Below, in pieces: positions 42,771 through 52,392 of a DNA stretch of 64,000 nucleotides; position 1 is the stretch's first letter; the number at the start of each line of letters is the position of its first letter. This DNA is from Bacillota bacterium (GTDB taxonomy: Bacteria > Bacillota > Limnochordia > Darwinibacteriales > DTU012): positions 1 to 64,000 of the forward strand of contig DUVS01000008.1 of assembly GCA_012840925.1 (NCBI GenBank), written 5' to 3'. A program made the translations under genes and the position numbers. The notes under the pieces are model-generated. The model searched no databases. It was not told the DNA's origin and worked only from the letters and a program-made list of their open reading frames with translations.

Positions 42771-44657
42771 ATGCAAATCAACAATCTGACCAAGTATTAC
42801 GGCGATCAGCTGGTGTTTACTGAACTTACGGCAACAATCAACCCAGGGGACCATATTGGCCTGGTGGGAGCTAACGGAGTAGGGAAGACTACTCTGCTTA
42901 GGATCTTGACTGGTGAGATACTCCATGACGATGGTGAAATCATAAAACCGCCAAATTACCGCATTGGTTATCTGCAGCAGCTTCTGCCGGATGCGGATCT
43001 GACGCTAAAACAGTATTTAACGCAGCCTTTTGCTGGATTAATGGAAGTGCAGAGGCAGATGCGGTGGTTGGAGCAGGAAATGGCAAAGGCCAGCGCTGAA
43101 CAGGTTTTTGCTGAGCTTGAAGCTACTATGAGCCAGTATGCTGATTTGCAGCAGCGGTGGGAAACAGAAGGCGGTTATACATACCATGCTCAGATTAACA
43201 GTGTGGTTTTGGGATTAGGTTTGACCCTTGAAGATCTGGTCAAACCGTTAACAGCCTTAAGCGGCGGCCAACGAGTCAGGGCACAGCTGGCGCGGTTACT
43301 GTTAGAAGCTCCGGATCTGCTGCTTTTGGATGAACCTTCAAACCATTTAGATTTAGAGGCCTTGGAATGGCTGGAAGAATTCCTGCAAAGATACCCGAAA
43401 GCAATAGTCGTCGTATCCCACGACCGCTATTTCCTGGATCGGTTTGCCACCAGGATCTGGGAATTGGCCGATCATCGTCTTTATCAGTTTAGAGGCAACT
43501 TCGCGGCTTATCAAATCCAGCGCGAAGAACGGATAGCCCAGGCCCGCAAACAGGCGCAGAAACAGCAGGAGGAGATTGACAAAATCCAAGCGTTTATCAG
43601 CAAGTTTGGCGCCGGGACCCGGGCGGCTCAGGCAAAAAGCCGGGCTAAAAAGCTGGACAAACTGGAGCCCGTTGTGCTAAGCCAGGAACCTGAAAACATG
43701 GAGTTCAAGTTCAGGCCAAAGCGCAAAAGCGGTGTTAAGGTGGTGGAGTTCAGCGACATCACGAAGGAGTACGATCGGGTAGTTCTCGATCGGGTATGCG
43801 GCTGCATCAGGCGAGGGGATCGGACCGCCTTGCTTGGAGCCAATGGTTCAGGTAAATCAACCTTGTTGAAGATCCTTGCCGGGCGCCTTGACTGCACCGG
43901 TGAGATCAAATGGGGTGTCAATGTAGATGTGGGGTATTTTGACCAGGAAATGGAGTTTGAACACAACGAGACGGTCCTCCATGAGCTCTATTTAACGTAT
44001 GATCTAGACTATGGCCAGCTGCGCAGCGTCTTGGCACGATTCTTATTCAGAGGAGAACAAGTGTTTCAACCTGTGAGCGTGCTGAGCGGAGGTGAACGCA
44101 ACCGGCTTCTGCTTGCTAAACTGTTTCTCGCCGCACCAAACTTCTTGCTGCTGGACGAACCTACCAATCACTTGGATATATACGCCCGCACAGCACTGGC
44201 CCAATCCCTCAGTGAATTTACCGGAACAATGCTCTTTGTGACTCATGATCGTTATTTGGTTGATTTATTGGCTACTAAAATCTGGATCCTGGACGGGGGT
44301 CAGATCACCGAGTTTGCAGGTAATTACTCACAATATCGTGAATACTTAAGAGCCCGGAAGATTCAAGGCCAAAAACTGGATCAAAAGGCCGAAAAATCGC
44401 TAAAACCTAAAGTTGAATCCCGAAAAAAGGATCCGGAGTTGCAGAAGCGGCAGCAGCAGCTGGAATTGGAGATCATCAGCTGTGAAGAGAAAAAAGAGGA
44501 ACTGGAAACGCTGCTGTCCCAGCCGGAGCTGTATCAGGATCCTGAGAGAATAAAGCAGATCAACCAGGACTATCAGGCGTTGACTGCAAGGCTTGAAGCT
44601 TATTACCAACAATGGGAATTGCTTGTTGATGCAATTCAAACGAAGGATGATGGGTAA
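42771..44657 (+). CDS. ABC-F family ATP-binding cassette protein
   Basis: Two ABC domains (GANGVGKTTLLRIL, GANGSGKSTLLKIL), LSGGQRVRAQLARLLL, linker and C-terminal coiled coil. Confidence 0.95.
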   Translation: MQINNLTKYYGDQLVFTELTATINPGDHIGLVGANGVGKTTLLRILTGEILHDDGEIIKPPNYRIGYLQQLLPDADLTLKQYLTQPFAGLMEVQRQMRWLEQEMAKASAEQVFAELEATMSQYADLQQRWETEGGYTYHAQINSVVLGLGLTLEDLVKPLTALSGGQRVRAQLARLLLEAPDLLLLDEPSNHLDLEALEWLEEFLQRYPKAIVVVSHDRYFLDRFATRIWELADHRLYQFRGNFAAYQIQREERIAQARKQAQKQQEEIDKIQAFISKFGAGTRAAQAKSRAKKLDKLEPVVLSQEPENMEFKFRPKRKSGVKVVEFSDITKEYDRVVLDRVCGCIRRGDRTALLGANGSGKSTLLKILAGRLDCTGEIKWGVNVDVGYFDQEMEFEHNETVLHELYLTYDLDYGQLRSVLARFLFRGEQVFQPVSVLSGGERNRLLLAKLFLAAPNFLLLDEPTNHLDIYARTALAQSLSEFTGTMLFVTHDRYLVDLLATKIWILDGGQITEFAGNYSQYREYLRARKIQGQKLDQKAEKSLKPKVESRKKDPELQKRQQQLELEIISCEEKKEELETLLSQPELYQDPERIKQINQDYQALTARLEAYYQQWELLVDAIQTKDDG

Positions 44658-45325
44658 TGTCATCGCGTTCAGATAGTTTTATCATCAAAGGCTTGGAAAA
44701 ACAGCCGCTGCAGATACCGGTAGAGCTGCTGATTGCCCAAAAAGCCCTGGGAATAACGGCCGTGATGGTCTGGATCAACATGGCCATGTTTGAGCAGCAG
44801 CACCAACCGGTGAACGTTGCCCTGATCAGCGAGGCCATGAATATCAGTGGAGCGGAAGTCAATAAAGCTTTAGCCTGTTTGGCGGACCACGGATGGATTG
44901 TTGACGAAGGCAGTGAAATTAGATTGGCCATTCCTGAACTGAAACCAGTTGATCCCGATGTGGAATTGTTGGATCCACTGCAGAAGGGATTTGAGTGGTT
45001 GATCAACTTCTGGACCAACCGAGTGGGAGTACCCACCCCCGAAGATATGCAAAAATTAATGTTTTGGGTGGAACAAAAAGGGATGTCCCATGAGGTCATA
45101 GCCGTGGCTATTGAAGAAATGTGCAATTCCATCGACAACCCCCACATGGGATATCTGGAAGGAATACTGCGGCATTGGATTATGGAAGGAGTCACTACCT
45201 ATCAGCAGCTGCTTGATAAACCTTATTTGGCCAAAGTATTGAATCAATCCCGTTTAGAGTCACAAATCCATCCTGAGTCAGAACGAAAGTGGAAGGAGTT
45301 ATTCCCCGATGAGTTCGATTCCTAA
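44657..45325 (+). CDS. dnaD: DnaD-domain primosomal protein
   Basis: N-terminal winged helix plus 'YLEGILRHWIMEGVTTYQQL' DnaD-like motif. Confidence 0.8.
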   Translation: MSSRSDSFIIKGLEKQPLQIPVELLIAQKALGITAVMVWINMAMFEQQHQPVNVALISEAMNISGAEVNKALACLADHGWIVDEGSEIRLAIPELKPVDPDVELLDPLQKGFEWLINFWTNRVGVPTPEDMQKLMFWVEQKGMSHEVIAVAIEEMCNSIDNPHMGYLEGILRHWIMEGVTTYQQLLDKPYLAKVLNQSRLESQIHPESERKWKELFPDEFDS

Positions 45326-46688
45326 GTCAGTAGCGGCATTGCCAGTGGACATTGAAGCTGAAAAGCGAGTATTGGGCATTCTGGTCAAGTATCCGCAAGA
45401 GATTGACAATGTTGTGGAGAAACTGCGCCCTGAGCATTTTTACTATCCCGAACACCGTAAGATCTATGAAACGATCTGGAGTCTATATACAGAATCCGGC
45501 CGCATTTCCTACACCCAAATCTACAATCAATTACGGAAAACCAAGGCTGTGGCCAATCCTGCGGAAGTATTGATGGGGTTAACAGAGGCCATAGTGGCCA
45601 TCAGCGAGCTGGAGCCCAGTGTGGAAGTGCTGCGGCTGAAAGCTGGCTTGAGGCGGATCATGGAGGCATCCTGGGCGATTGAAAGCCTGGTGATCAATGA
45701 AGAAGGGCAGGATTTGGCGGAGATTCAAGCCCGGGCTCAAGAGCTGATTTTTGCAGCAACCGAATCCATGCTTGATGGCGAATCTGATGCTAAATCTTTG
45801 TTGGAGGTACTCAACAAATGCTATCTGAAACTGGTGGAGAGGCGTCAAGGTCTGGAGAACGCATACGGCCTTTCGGTGCGGTTTCCTTCCGTTGATGCCA
45901 TGACTACCGGGTTCAAGAAAAAGGATTTGATCATCCTGGCTGCAAGGCCCAGCATGGGGAAAACTGCCTTTGCCTTAAACATGGTTGTCAATGTTGCCAA
46001 GCGCAATATCCCCACCTTGATTTTCAGCCTGGAGATGGATGATGAACAGATTGGCGATCGGATTGTCTTGTCTGAGTTTTTTCGCTACAAAGAAGAGGGA
46101 GATTTTGAGATTACAGCAGCTGAGTATCAAACCCGCCTCAGTGATCAACAATTTGTCCGGGCTCAAAGTGTGTTTAACGAGCTGTATCAGCTGCCCGTCA
46201 CCATTGTAGACCGAAGAGGTTTGACCTGTGCTGAAATCAGAGCCATGGCCCGTAAGGTTAAGGCCAACCAGCCGGATTTGGGCTTGATTGTCATTGACTA
46301 CCTGCAGTTGATTCGGCCGCCAAGCCACAGTTCGGGGCGGAACTGGGCACTGGTAGTAGGCGAGATGGTGCGGGAACTGCGGGATTTAGCCGGGGAACTG
46401 GATGTGCCTATTATCCTGATCTCACAGCTGAACCGGGGAGTTGAGAGTCGTATCGACAAACGACCCTTGATGTCAGACCTCCGGGATTCCGGCAATATTG
46501 AGGAATTTGCAGATGTTGTGATGTTCTTGTACCGCCATGACTATTATCATCCGGAAGAAGCGGCAGCTGAAGGTACTCAAGGTGAAGTGGAAATCATTTT
46601 CGCCAAGCAGAGAAAAGGGCCAACCGGGACGGTGAAACTGAAGTTCGTTAAGGAGTACACACGCTTTATTGATGAATATGTACAGTAG
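45309..46688 (+). CDS. dnaB: Replicative DNA helicase (DnaB-family)
   Basis: LAARPSMGKTAFALNM, SLEM, VIDYLQLI, SQLNRGVESR, SDLRDSGNIEEFADVVMFLYR. Confidence 0.93.
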   Translation: MSSIPKSVAALPVDIEAEKRVLGILVKYPQEIDNVVEKLRPEHFYYPEHRKIYETIWSLYTESGRISYTQIYNQLRKTKAVANPAEVLMGLTEAIVAISELEPSVEVLRLKAGLRRIMEASWAIESLVINEEGQDLAEIQARAQELIFAATESMLDGESDAKSLLEVLNKCYLKLVERRQGLENAYGLSVRFPSVDAMTTGFKKKDLIILAARPSMGKTAFALNMVVNVAKRNIPTLIFSLEMDDEQIGDRIVLSEFFRYKEEGDFEITAAEYQTRLSDQQFVRAQSVFNELYQLPVTIVDRRGLTCAEIRAMARKVKANQPDLGLIVIDYLQLIRPPSHSSGRNWALVVGEMVRELRDLAGELDVPIILISQLNRGVESRIDKRPLMSDLRDSGNIEEFADVVMFLYRHDYYHPEEAAAEGTQGEVEIIFAKQRKGPTGTVKLKFVKEYTRFIDEYVQ

Positions 46689-46700
46689 GCGGTGAGAACC

Positions 46701-46919
46701 ATGGGGTTGTTTGAAGAACTGGAGCGGATGCGGTTAAAGTTTATAGCCGTGTGTGAACAGCTCTTGAGCAAAGGCTTCATTACTGAGGAGCAGTTTGATC
46801 AGATACTGGTCCTCTTGGATAACTTGGACGAATATGATCAACAATACATTAATCAGAAGTTGAACGAACTGACCAACGGCAGATTGGATTTGCTGTTTTG
46901 GGAGCAAGATCCGATTTAG
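46701..46919 (+). CDS. Small hypothetical helical protein (72 aa)
   Basis: MGLFEELERMRLKFIAVCEQLLSKGFITEEQFDQILVLLDNLDEYDQQYINQKLNELTNGRLDLLFWEQDPI; in-operon position. Confidence 0.6.
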   Translation: MGLFEELERMRLKFIAVCEQLLSKGFITEEQFDQILVLLDNLDEYDQQYINQKLNELTNGRLDLLFWEQDPI

Positions 46920-46949
46920 GCCCCAGCCCTGCGGGAAGGAAGTTTTATT

Positions 46950-47822
46950 GTGGATTACAATCAACTAGTCAGCCCACGGACAGTAAAAGCTTTGATGCAG
47001 CAATATCAGATTCGCTTCAAAAAGCGTTTCGGCCAGAACTTTCTTGTGGACCGCAACATCCTGCAGAAAATTGTGGCCAGCGCCGGGCTGCAGCCAGATC
47101 AGTTTGTATTGGAAATCGGAACGGGATTGGGTACATTAACCTATGCCTTGGCCCAAAAGTGCCGGCAGGTGATCACCATTGAGATTGATCCTGATTTGGT
47201 GACTGTCTTTCAAGAGAATCAAAAGCTGGATAACGTCCGCTTGGTTGCTGGTGATGCTCTCAAACTTGATTGGGAACAGCTTTTAAAGGATCAAAGCTGG
47301 AACGGAGAGCGGGTGAGCCTGGTAGCAAACCTGCCATATTACCTGACCTCGCCGCTGTTGATCAAAGCCCTTGAGGGAGACCTCATTTTTGACCCGATTG
47401 TGGTGATGGTGCAGAAAGAAGTCGCCGAACGGATTCGGGCCTCCCCCGGGACTAAGGACTATGGTTTATTGACTCTGGTGATCCAGTATTATGCCGATGT
47501 TAAAATCATAGCCAAGGTTCCTAAAACGGTGTTTGTCCCACCTCCCGAGGTAGAATCAGCAGTCATCAGATTGAGTCCTCGCCCGCCGCTTTGGCAGGTG
47601 GAGCGGGAGTCTCTGTTTGCAGTAATCCGGGCTGCATTTTCCCAGCGGCGCAAGACACTGAAAAATACACTGCATGATTTGTGTCAAGACTGGGGTGTCC
47701 CGGATCAACAGCTTGACCATATTCTCCATGAACTGAACCTGCCTCCCACAGTCCGGGGAGAGGCGCTTTCGCTAGATCAGTTTTGTGAGCTGGCCAACAA
47801 ATTGTTAGCCTGTAAGAAGTAG
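46950..47822 (+). CDS. rsmA: 16S rRNA dimethyladenosine transferase RsmA/KsgA
   Basis: KRFGQNFLVDRNILQKIV, LEIGTGLGTLT, NLPYYLTSPLLIKAL. Confidence 0.97.
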   Translation: MDYNQLVSPRTVKALMQQYQIRFKKRFGQNFLVDRNILQKIVASAGLQPDQFVLEIGTGLGTLTYALAQKCRQVITIEIDPDLVTVFQENQKLDNVRLVAGDALKLDWEQLLKDQSWNGERVSLVANLPYYLTSPLLIKALEGDLIFDPIVVMVQKEVAERIRASPGTKDYGLLTLVIQYYADVKIIAKVPKTVFVPPPEVESAVIRLSPRPPLWQVERESLFAVIRAAFSQRRKTLKNTLHDLCQDWGVPDQQLDHILHELNLPPTVRGEALSLDQFCELANKLLACKK

Positions 47823-47860
47823 TGCTTTCCTATTTTGTGTGAGGAAAGCACTACTTTTTT
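47821..47860 (+). terminator. Rho-independent terminator after rsmA
   Basis: AGTGCTTTCCT-ATTTTGTGTG-AGGAAAGCACT followed by ACTTTTTTT. Confidence 0.85.
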
Positions 47861-47897
47861 TCAGTTTCATAAACTGTATATCAGCGGAGGTGTCCAC

Positions 47898-48770
47898 ATG
47901 AAAAAGGTTAGCGTGGGTGATATGGTCACGCGCCGTTCTTACGGCCAAGACATTGTGTTTTATGTTCGGCGCATCCTTGGCACCGATCCGCCTATTGCCC
48001 AGTTGATCGGTGTCAATGTCCGTCTCTTTGCTGACAGTCCGCTGGATGATCTGATTGTCCTCGATTACCGGACTAAAGCGAGCGGCTCATCGGGATTAAA
48101 ATCGATCATCTCCCAGATTATGCTGCAGCGGACCAAGCCAATACCACAGCAGAACTACCGGTTGGAAGTAGTAAAGTCTGATTATGTACCTGTACCGGGC
48201 AAAGTGCTGCACGTGGATGGGGAAGAACACTATCTTAATCAATGCCTGGCCTTATACCGCAATCTCAATGTCCCCGTCATTGGGCTGCATATTCCGGAGG
48301 CGGAACAACCGAAAAAGATTAGGCAGGTATTGGAGAAGTACCAACCAGATATCCTGGTGATCACAGGGCATGATGGATTACTGCGCAAGCAGAGCAACCG
48401 GGATTTTTTGATAAATTACCGCTCAAGCCAATACTTCGTGGAAACTGTGAAGCAAGCTCGTCTTTATGACTCCAATCGTGACGGGCTGGCAATTATTGCC
48501 GGCGCCTGTCAAAGCCATTTTGAATCGTTGATCGAGGCCGGAGCAAATTTTGCCAGTGCCCCTGAACGGGTTATGATCCACTGTTATGATCCGGTTTTTG
48601 TCGCGGAAAAATTGGCCTACACACCTTTTACCCAGGTGGTTAATCTGCCTGAGCTGTTTTATACCACCATCAGCGGTAAAGATGGCATTGGAGGTATTGA
48701 AACCCGCGGCAAGCTGAGGCAGGGTTTCCCTCGGATTGAGTCATGGCTGCCCACAGAGTCCTATACTTGA
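47898..48770 (+). CDS. yabG: Sporulation-specific protease YabG
   Basis: MKKVSVGDMVTRRSYGQDIVFYVRRI, LHVDGEEHYLNQCLALY, ILVITGHDG, NFASAPERVMIHCYDPVFVAEKLAYT. Confidence 0.92.
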   Translation: MKKVSVGDMVTRRSYGQDIVFYVRRILGTDPPIAQLIGVNVRLFADSPLDDLIVLDYRTKASGSSGLKSIISQIMLQRTKPIPQQNYRLEVVKSDYVPVPGKVLHVDGEEHYLNQCLALYRNLNVPVIGLHIPEAEQPKKIRQVLEKYQPDILVITGHDGLLRKQSNRDFLINYRSSQYFVETVKQARLYDSNRDGLAIIAGACQSHFESLIEAGANFASAPERVMIHCYDPVFVAEKLAYTPFTQVVNLPELFYTTISGKDGIGGIETRGKLRQGFPRIESWLPTESYT

Positions 48771-48812
48771 CAAAAACTGGAGAAAAAAAGCACGAAAATG
48801 TAAATTTCCACC

Positions 48813-48841
48813 TTGACACAGGCTTTGGTTCTTGATACAAT
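48813..48841 (+). promoter_or_regulatory. Veg promoter P1
   Basis: TTGACA - 17 nt - TACAAT. Confidence 0.75.
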
Positions 48842-48848
48842 ATTTTGT

Positions 48849-48877
48849 TTGACAAGCACTGGACACTGTAGTATAAT
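48849..48877 (+). promoter_or_regulatory. Veg promoter P2
   Basis: TTGACA - 17 nt - TATAAT, full consensus. Confidence 0.85.
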
Positions 48878-48908
48878 TAACTTAGCACACTTCAAAAGGA
48901 AGGTGAAG

Positions 48909-49202
48909 GTGAGCATAGTGCCAACAAATACCAATCCTTTGGAGCAGATTAAGCTCAACCTGGATGCTTGTGTTGGTAAGAAGATCAGACTCAAGGCAAA
49001 CAAAGGACGTAAGAAAGTTGTGGAAGCAGAAGGCATCCTTGAGAACACTTACCCTAACATCTTCGTGATTAGGTTGGATAAATCCAGTGCTATCAAAAGG
49101 CTTTCTTACACGTATGCAGACATTTTGACTCAGACTGTTGAACTGACTGTTGACAATCACCGGATTGGAGTCGCCGCTTGTGGCACAGCTGAAGGTATGT
49201 AA
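48909..49202 (+). CDS. veg: Veg family protein
   Basis: PLEQIKLNLDACVGKKIRLKANKGRKKVVEAEGILENTYPNIFVIRL; GTG start after AAGGAAGG. The ORF track start overlaps the promoters. Confidence 0.92.
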   Translation: MSIVPTNTNPLEQIKLNLDACVGKKIRLKANKGRKKVVEAEGILENTYPNIFVIRLDKSSAIKRLSYTYADILTQTVELTVDNHRIGVAACGTAEGM

Positions 49203-49226
49203 CAAACTGTATTAAAAAGCATCGTT

Positions 49227-49260
49227 AAGCATCACCGATCGAAAACGGTGCTTTTTTTTT
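49227..49260 (+). terminator. Terminator after veg
   Basis: AAGCATCACCG-ATCGAAAA-CGGTGCTT followed by a long T run. Confidence 0.75.
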
Positions 49261-49300
49261 ATGCCCGTTCATAGTTTTTCTATTGAGAGGGCGTGAAAGC

Positions 49301-50566
49301 ATGCTGGGCAGAAAGAAAAACTTCAAGTTGGGGGCACGGGTTCTCAAACTGGGATCCCGCGGCAGTGATGTGGGCCAGCTGCAGCAAAGGTTGAAGGATT
49401 TTGGTTATGAACCGGGTCCGGTTGATCATATTTTTGGCTATTTGACTCAAGAAGCGCTCCAGTTTTTTCAGCGCGATTACCGGCTTAAAATCGACGGCAT
49501 TGCCGGTGAGGAAGTGTTTGCCTTGCTTAACCAGGCAAAACTGCCCATCACCCGCCGGGTGCATGTTGTCCAACCGGGCGAAACCTTAAGCAGTATTGCC
49601 GGACAATACCACGTGGGCCCCGAAGCCTTTTTTGATCATCACAAAAAGGACATATACCCGGGCCAGCAGCTGATTTTCTATGACCGGGAAGTGTGGGGAG
49701 TGCTGGGAGAGGGCATTCAGGCCCAAGAATCCTTCGCTGTCAATCAAGAACTGATGACCGGGGTGTTTTTTTCCATGAACCCAGAACAGGGAGTCCCCCG
49801 TTTCGTCCAGGCCATCAAGTGCCCAAAGATTGCCCAGATTGTATTTGACGATGCTGAACAGCTGATCAGCATCCACACCATCTTGACCAGGCGGAAAATG
49901 CGGAAAAGTTTCCTCCAGTTATGTCGGGAACTTGTGGCCAAAGCAGATGGGATTTGGCTTGGGTGGGAGCACATTTCCCGGGTTGACGGCTACCGGTATT
50001 TTAAGCTTTTACGTGCTGTAAAAAGACAGATCGGAGCCCGCCGCCTGATTATCACCCTAACCTGGGAAATGCCCCGCTGGAACCTTCTCGGCGGCATAGA
50101 CTTTGCTGCGGTCAGCAGAATTGTGGACCAGGTTGTGGTGAAACTGCCGCTGCCGGAATGGAACAATCCAATTCTGGACAAAAGTCGGTATGAGCAGGCG
50201 CTCCACCGGATGCTGAATTATGTGCCGGCATACAAAATTCTATTGGCGGTACCGGTTTATGCGTTAATGTGGAATCAGGCAGAACCTGACACCTGGCAGC
50301 GGCTCAGTTATGGCGAAGCCATGGCCAGAACTTTCCGCCACGGGGCACGGCTGGAGGCAGACAGTCAGGGCAAATCCTTTTACCGGTTTTTTCATCAACA
50401 AGCGGAGTGGCTGTTAAGGATCTCATCTTTGGAACAGTTGAATCAAATCCTGGCCTTGGCCAATCGTTACAATCTAGCCGGCATTGTCATCGACCGCATC
50501 GGTGAGGAAGATCAGCGGTTCTGGGCCAGGATCCGGAACCACTTCAGCATCAACAGAAATCTGTAA
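49301..50566 (+). CDS. Peptidoglycan-binding + LysM + GH18-like protein (YaaH-type spore hydrolase candidate)
   Basis: LKLGSRGSDVGQLQQRLKDFGYEPGPVDHIFGYLTQEALQFFQ (PGB), VVQPGETLSSIAGQYHV (LysM), C-terminal TIM-barrel-like region. Confidence 0.75.
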   Translation: MLGRKKNFKLGARVLKLGSRGSDVGQLQQRLKDFGYEPGPVDHIFGYLTQEALQFFQRDYRLKIDGIAGEEVFALLNQAKLPITRRVHVVQPGETLSSIAGQYHVGPEAFFDHHKKDIYPGQQLIFYDREVWGVLGEGIQAQESFAVNQELMTGVFFSMNPEQGVPRFVQAIKCPKIAQIVFDDAEQLISIHTILTRRKMRKSFLQLCRELVAKADGIWLGWEHISRVDGYRYFKLLRAVKRQIGARRLIITLTWEMPRWNLLGGIDFAAVSRIVDQVVVKLPLPEWNNPILDKSRYEQALHRMLNYVPAYKILLAVPVYALMWNQAEPDTWQRLSYGEAMARTFRHGARLEADSQGKSFYRFFHQQAEWLLRISSLEQLNQILALANRYNLAGIVIDRIGEEDQRFWARIRNHFSINRNL

Positions 50567-50696
50567 AGGTTGTCACTTTGCAACTCAGCTTTGGTTACTT
50601 TGTAACATCTTTTTGGACGATGTGTCATATATATAACTGAATTGTGGCGTAAGCACAAGGGGTAAACATAAGGGGTAAATACAAGGGGGGAACAAA

Positions 50697-52292
50697 ATGA
50701 GTCTCAACATAAAAGAAGAAGTTTTACATGTGGAGAGTCTGGTAGGTGAGAATTCAGCCCAAGCGGTACTCCAGACAACACTGGATCTGTCAGGATCAGC
50801 TCCCAGTATCGGCAGGATCGTCTGGATCAAACCAACAGCCATAGTCAGCGATGCAGCGGCAGCCACAGATAAAGTCAATTTAGAGGGGTACATTGATCTG
50901 AAACTAGTCTATGTTGCGGAAGACTTCGATGGTGAACCGCCAAATTATCAAGTGGTCTCATACCGTCAGGCAATTACCTTCAGCGATTATGTAGAGGTCA
51001 TTGGTGCGGAAGAAGGGATGCTGGTCCAAGCCAAGGCCGAGCTTTTGGGCCTGGAATGGGCGCTGAAGTCCGACCAGAGGACAGTGGACGTAGATGTACT
51101 GGTGCAGTTCTCTGCAAGGGTAAAAAAGCAGCATTGCATTCAAGCCGTCACAAATGCCAGCGTCAAGCCACCAAAGAAACTGGCAGTCGAAGAAGGTGTT
51201 TTTACGATCCAATCCATGTTGAAGACCGCCACTACTGCATTGAGTGTGGAGCGAGAGTTGGCAGTGGAAACGGAAGATCAGATCAAATTTGTTTTGAACG
51301 CACAAGTCAAACCTCGGATCGAAGCGACTCAAGTTGAACAAAACCAGATTACCCTATCCGGCAATCTTGATCTGCATCTAATCTATCTGAATGAAGAGAG
51401 TCATATTCAATCCTGGGCCTATCCAAGAGCATTCCCATTCACGGTCAGTGTTCCAAACGATACCAAGACTGCAGAAATTGCCGTGAGGCCAGAAGTCATG
51501 GCTGATCTGAAAGTAGACGCAAATCTGGCAAACAACAGCTTTTCTCTAGCCGGCGATCTGCGGTTTAAACTGGATCTGTATGAGTCGAAACAAATCCGGA
51601 TTGTTAATGCCTTGACCGGATCCGGAGGTCTGGTCGTTGAAAGCCGGACCGAAACCGTGATGCTTGATAATGTAGTGAATGAGAAAAGCCAACAAGCGGC
51701 AGCCCAAGGTGTCATCGAACTGACCAGTAATTATCCGCCGATCAGAGAAATTGTTGTTTCTGAAGGCAAAGTGGTCAACGTGGATTACCGTGTCGACGAT
51801 GATAAAGTCTTTGTTGAAGGGGCAATCAGTATCGATGTCACATATCTTGCCCATACAGAAGACGAACATAAACCGTTGTACAGGGCGTCCTTCAGCAATG
51901 CGGTGCCGTTTCAACAGGTGATTGCCATTGGCGGGGTTCAGCCGGGCATGGTTGCGGAGCTGGACATTGATGTTGTGCAGATTAATCTCGATCTTATCAA
52001 CCGGGAGACCATTGAGGCAGATATTACCTACCGGAGCCAGCTGAAGGTGATTGAGCCAGTGCAGCGAGATATTGTGGTTGAGGCCGTGGAAGTGCCGCCG
52101 CTGGAAGAAGATCCGCCTACGATCACCTATGTATTCGTCCATGAGACTGATACCTTATGGAAATTGTCACGGCAGTATCATACCTCTTTGGAGGCGATCC
52201 TTGAGGCCAACTCATGGCTGCGGGAGCGGGAGCCGATGCGGCTTCTGCCGGGAGATAAACTCTGCATCCCCCGGAAGACCTTGACGGCATAG
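50697..52292 (+). CDS. SipL-like DUF3794-repeat protein with C-terminal LysM
   Basis: Repeated DUF3794-type units and a terminal LysM (VHETDTLWKLSRQYHTSLEAILEANSWL). Confidence 0.85.
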   Translation: MSLNIKEEVLHVESLVGENSAQAVLQTTLDLSGSAPSIGRIVWIKPTAIVSDAAAATDKVNLEGYIDLKLVYVAEDFDGEPPNYQVVSYRQAITFSDYVEVIGAEEGMLVQAKAELLGLEWALKSDQRTVDVDVLVQFSARVKKQHCIQAVTNASVKPPKKLAVEEGVFTIQSMLKTATTALSVERELAVETEDQIKFVLNAQVKPRIEATQVEQNQITLSGNLDLHLIYLNEESHIQSWAYPRAFPFTVSVPNDTKTAEIAVRPEVMADLKVDANLANNSFSLAGDLRFKLDLYESKQIRIVNALTGSGGLVVESRTETVMLDNVVNEKSQQAAAQGVIELTSNYPPIREIVVSEGKVVNVDYRVDDDKVFVEGAISIDVTYLAHTEDEHKPLYRASFSNAVPFQQVIAIGGVQPGMVAELDIDVVQINLDLINRETIEADITYRSQLKVIEPVQRDIVVEAVEVPPLEEDPPTITYVFVHETDTLWKLSRQYHTSLEAILEANSWLREREPMRLLPGDKLCIPRKTLTA

Positions 52293-52392
52293 GCTTTGAA
52301 TAACGGAAATGGGTCGCACCGACCCATTTTAATTTGCCAAAAAAGGGCAATACTATGACGGCACAAGTCTGACTAACAGAGGAGGTAATTAA

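Noticed and set aside
44657-45195. Minus-strand 211-aa ORF (44560..45195) opposite the DnaD gene
   Set aside because: Serine-rich antisense translation of a recognisable DnaD-domain gene.
48813-48908. N-terminal extension of veg
   Set aside because: Overlaps two consensus promoters; Veg homology begins near 48909.
49970-49990. Additional NBS-like ATTTCCCGGG sequence
   Set aside because: Only about 10 of 14 positions match and the right half is not palindromic.
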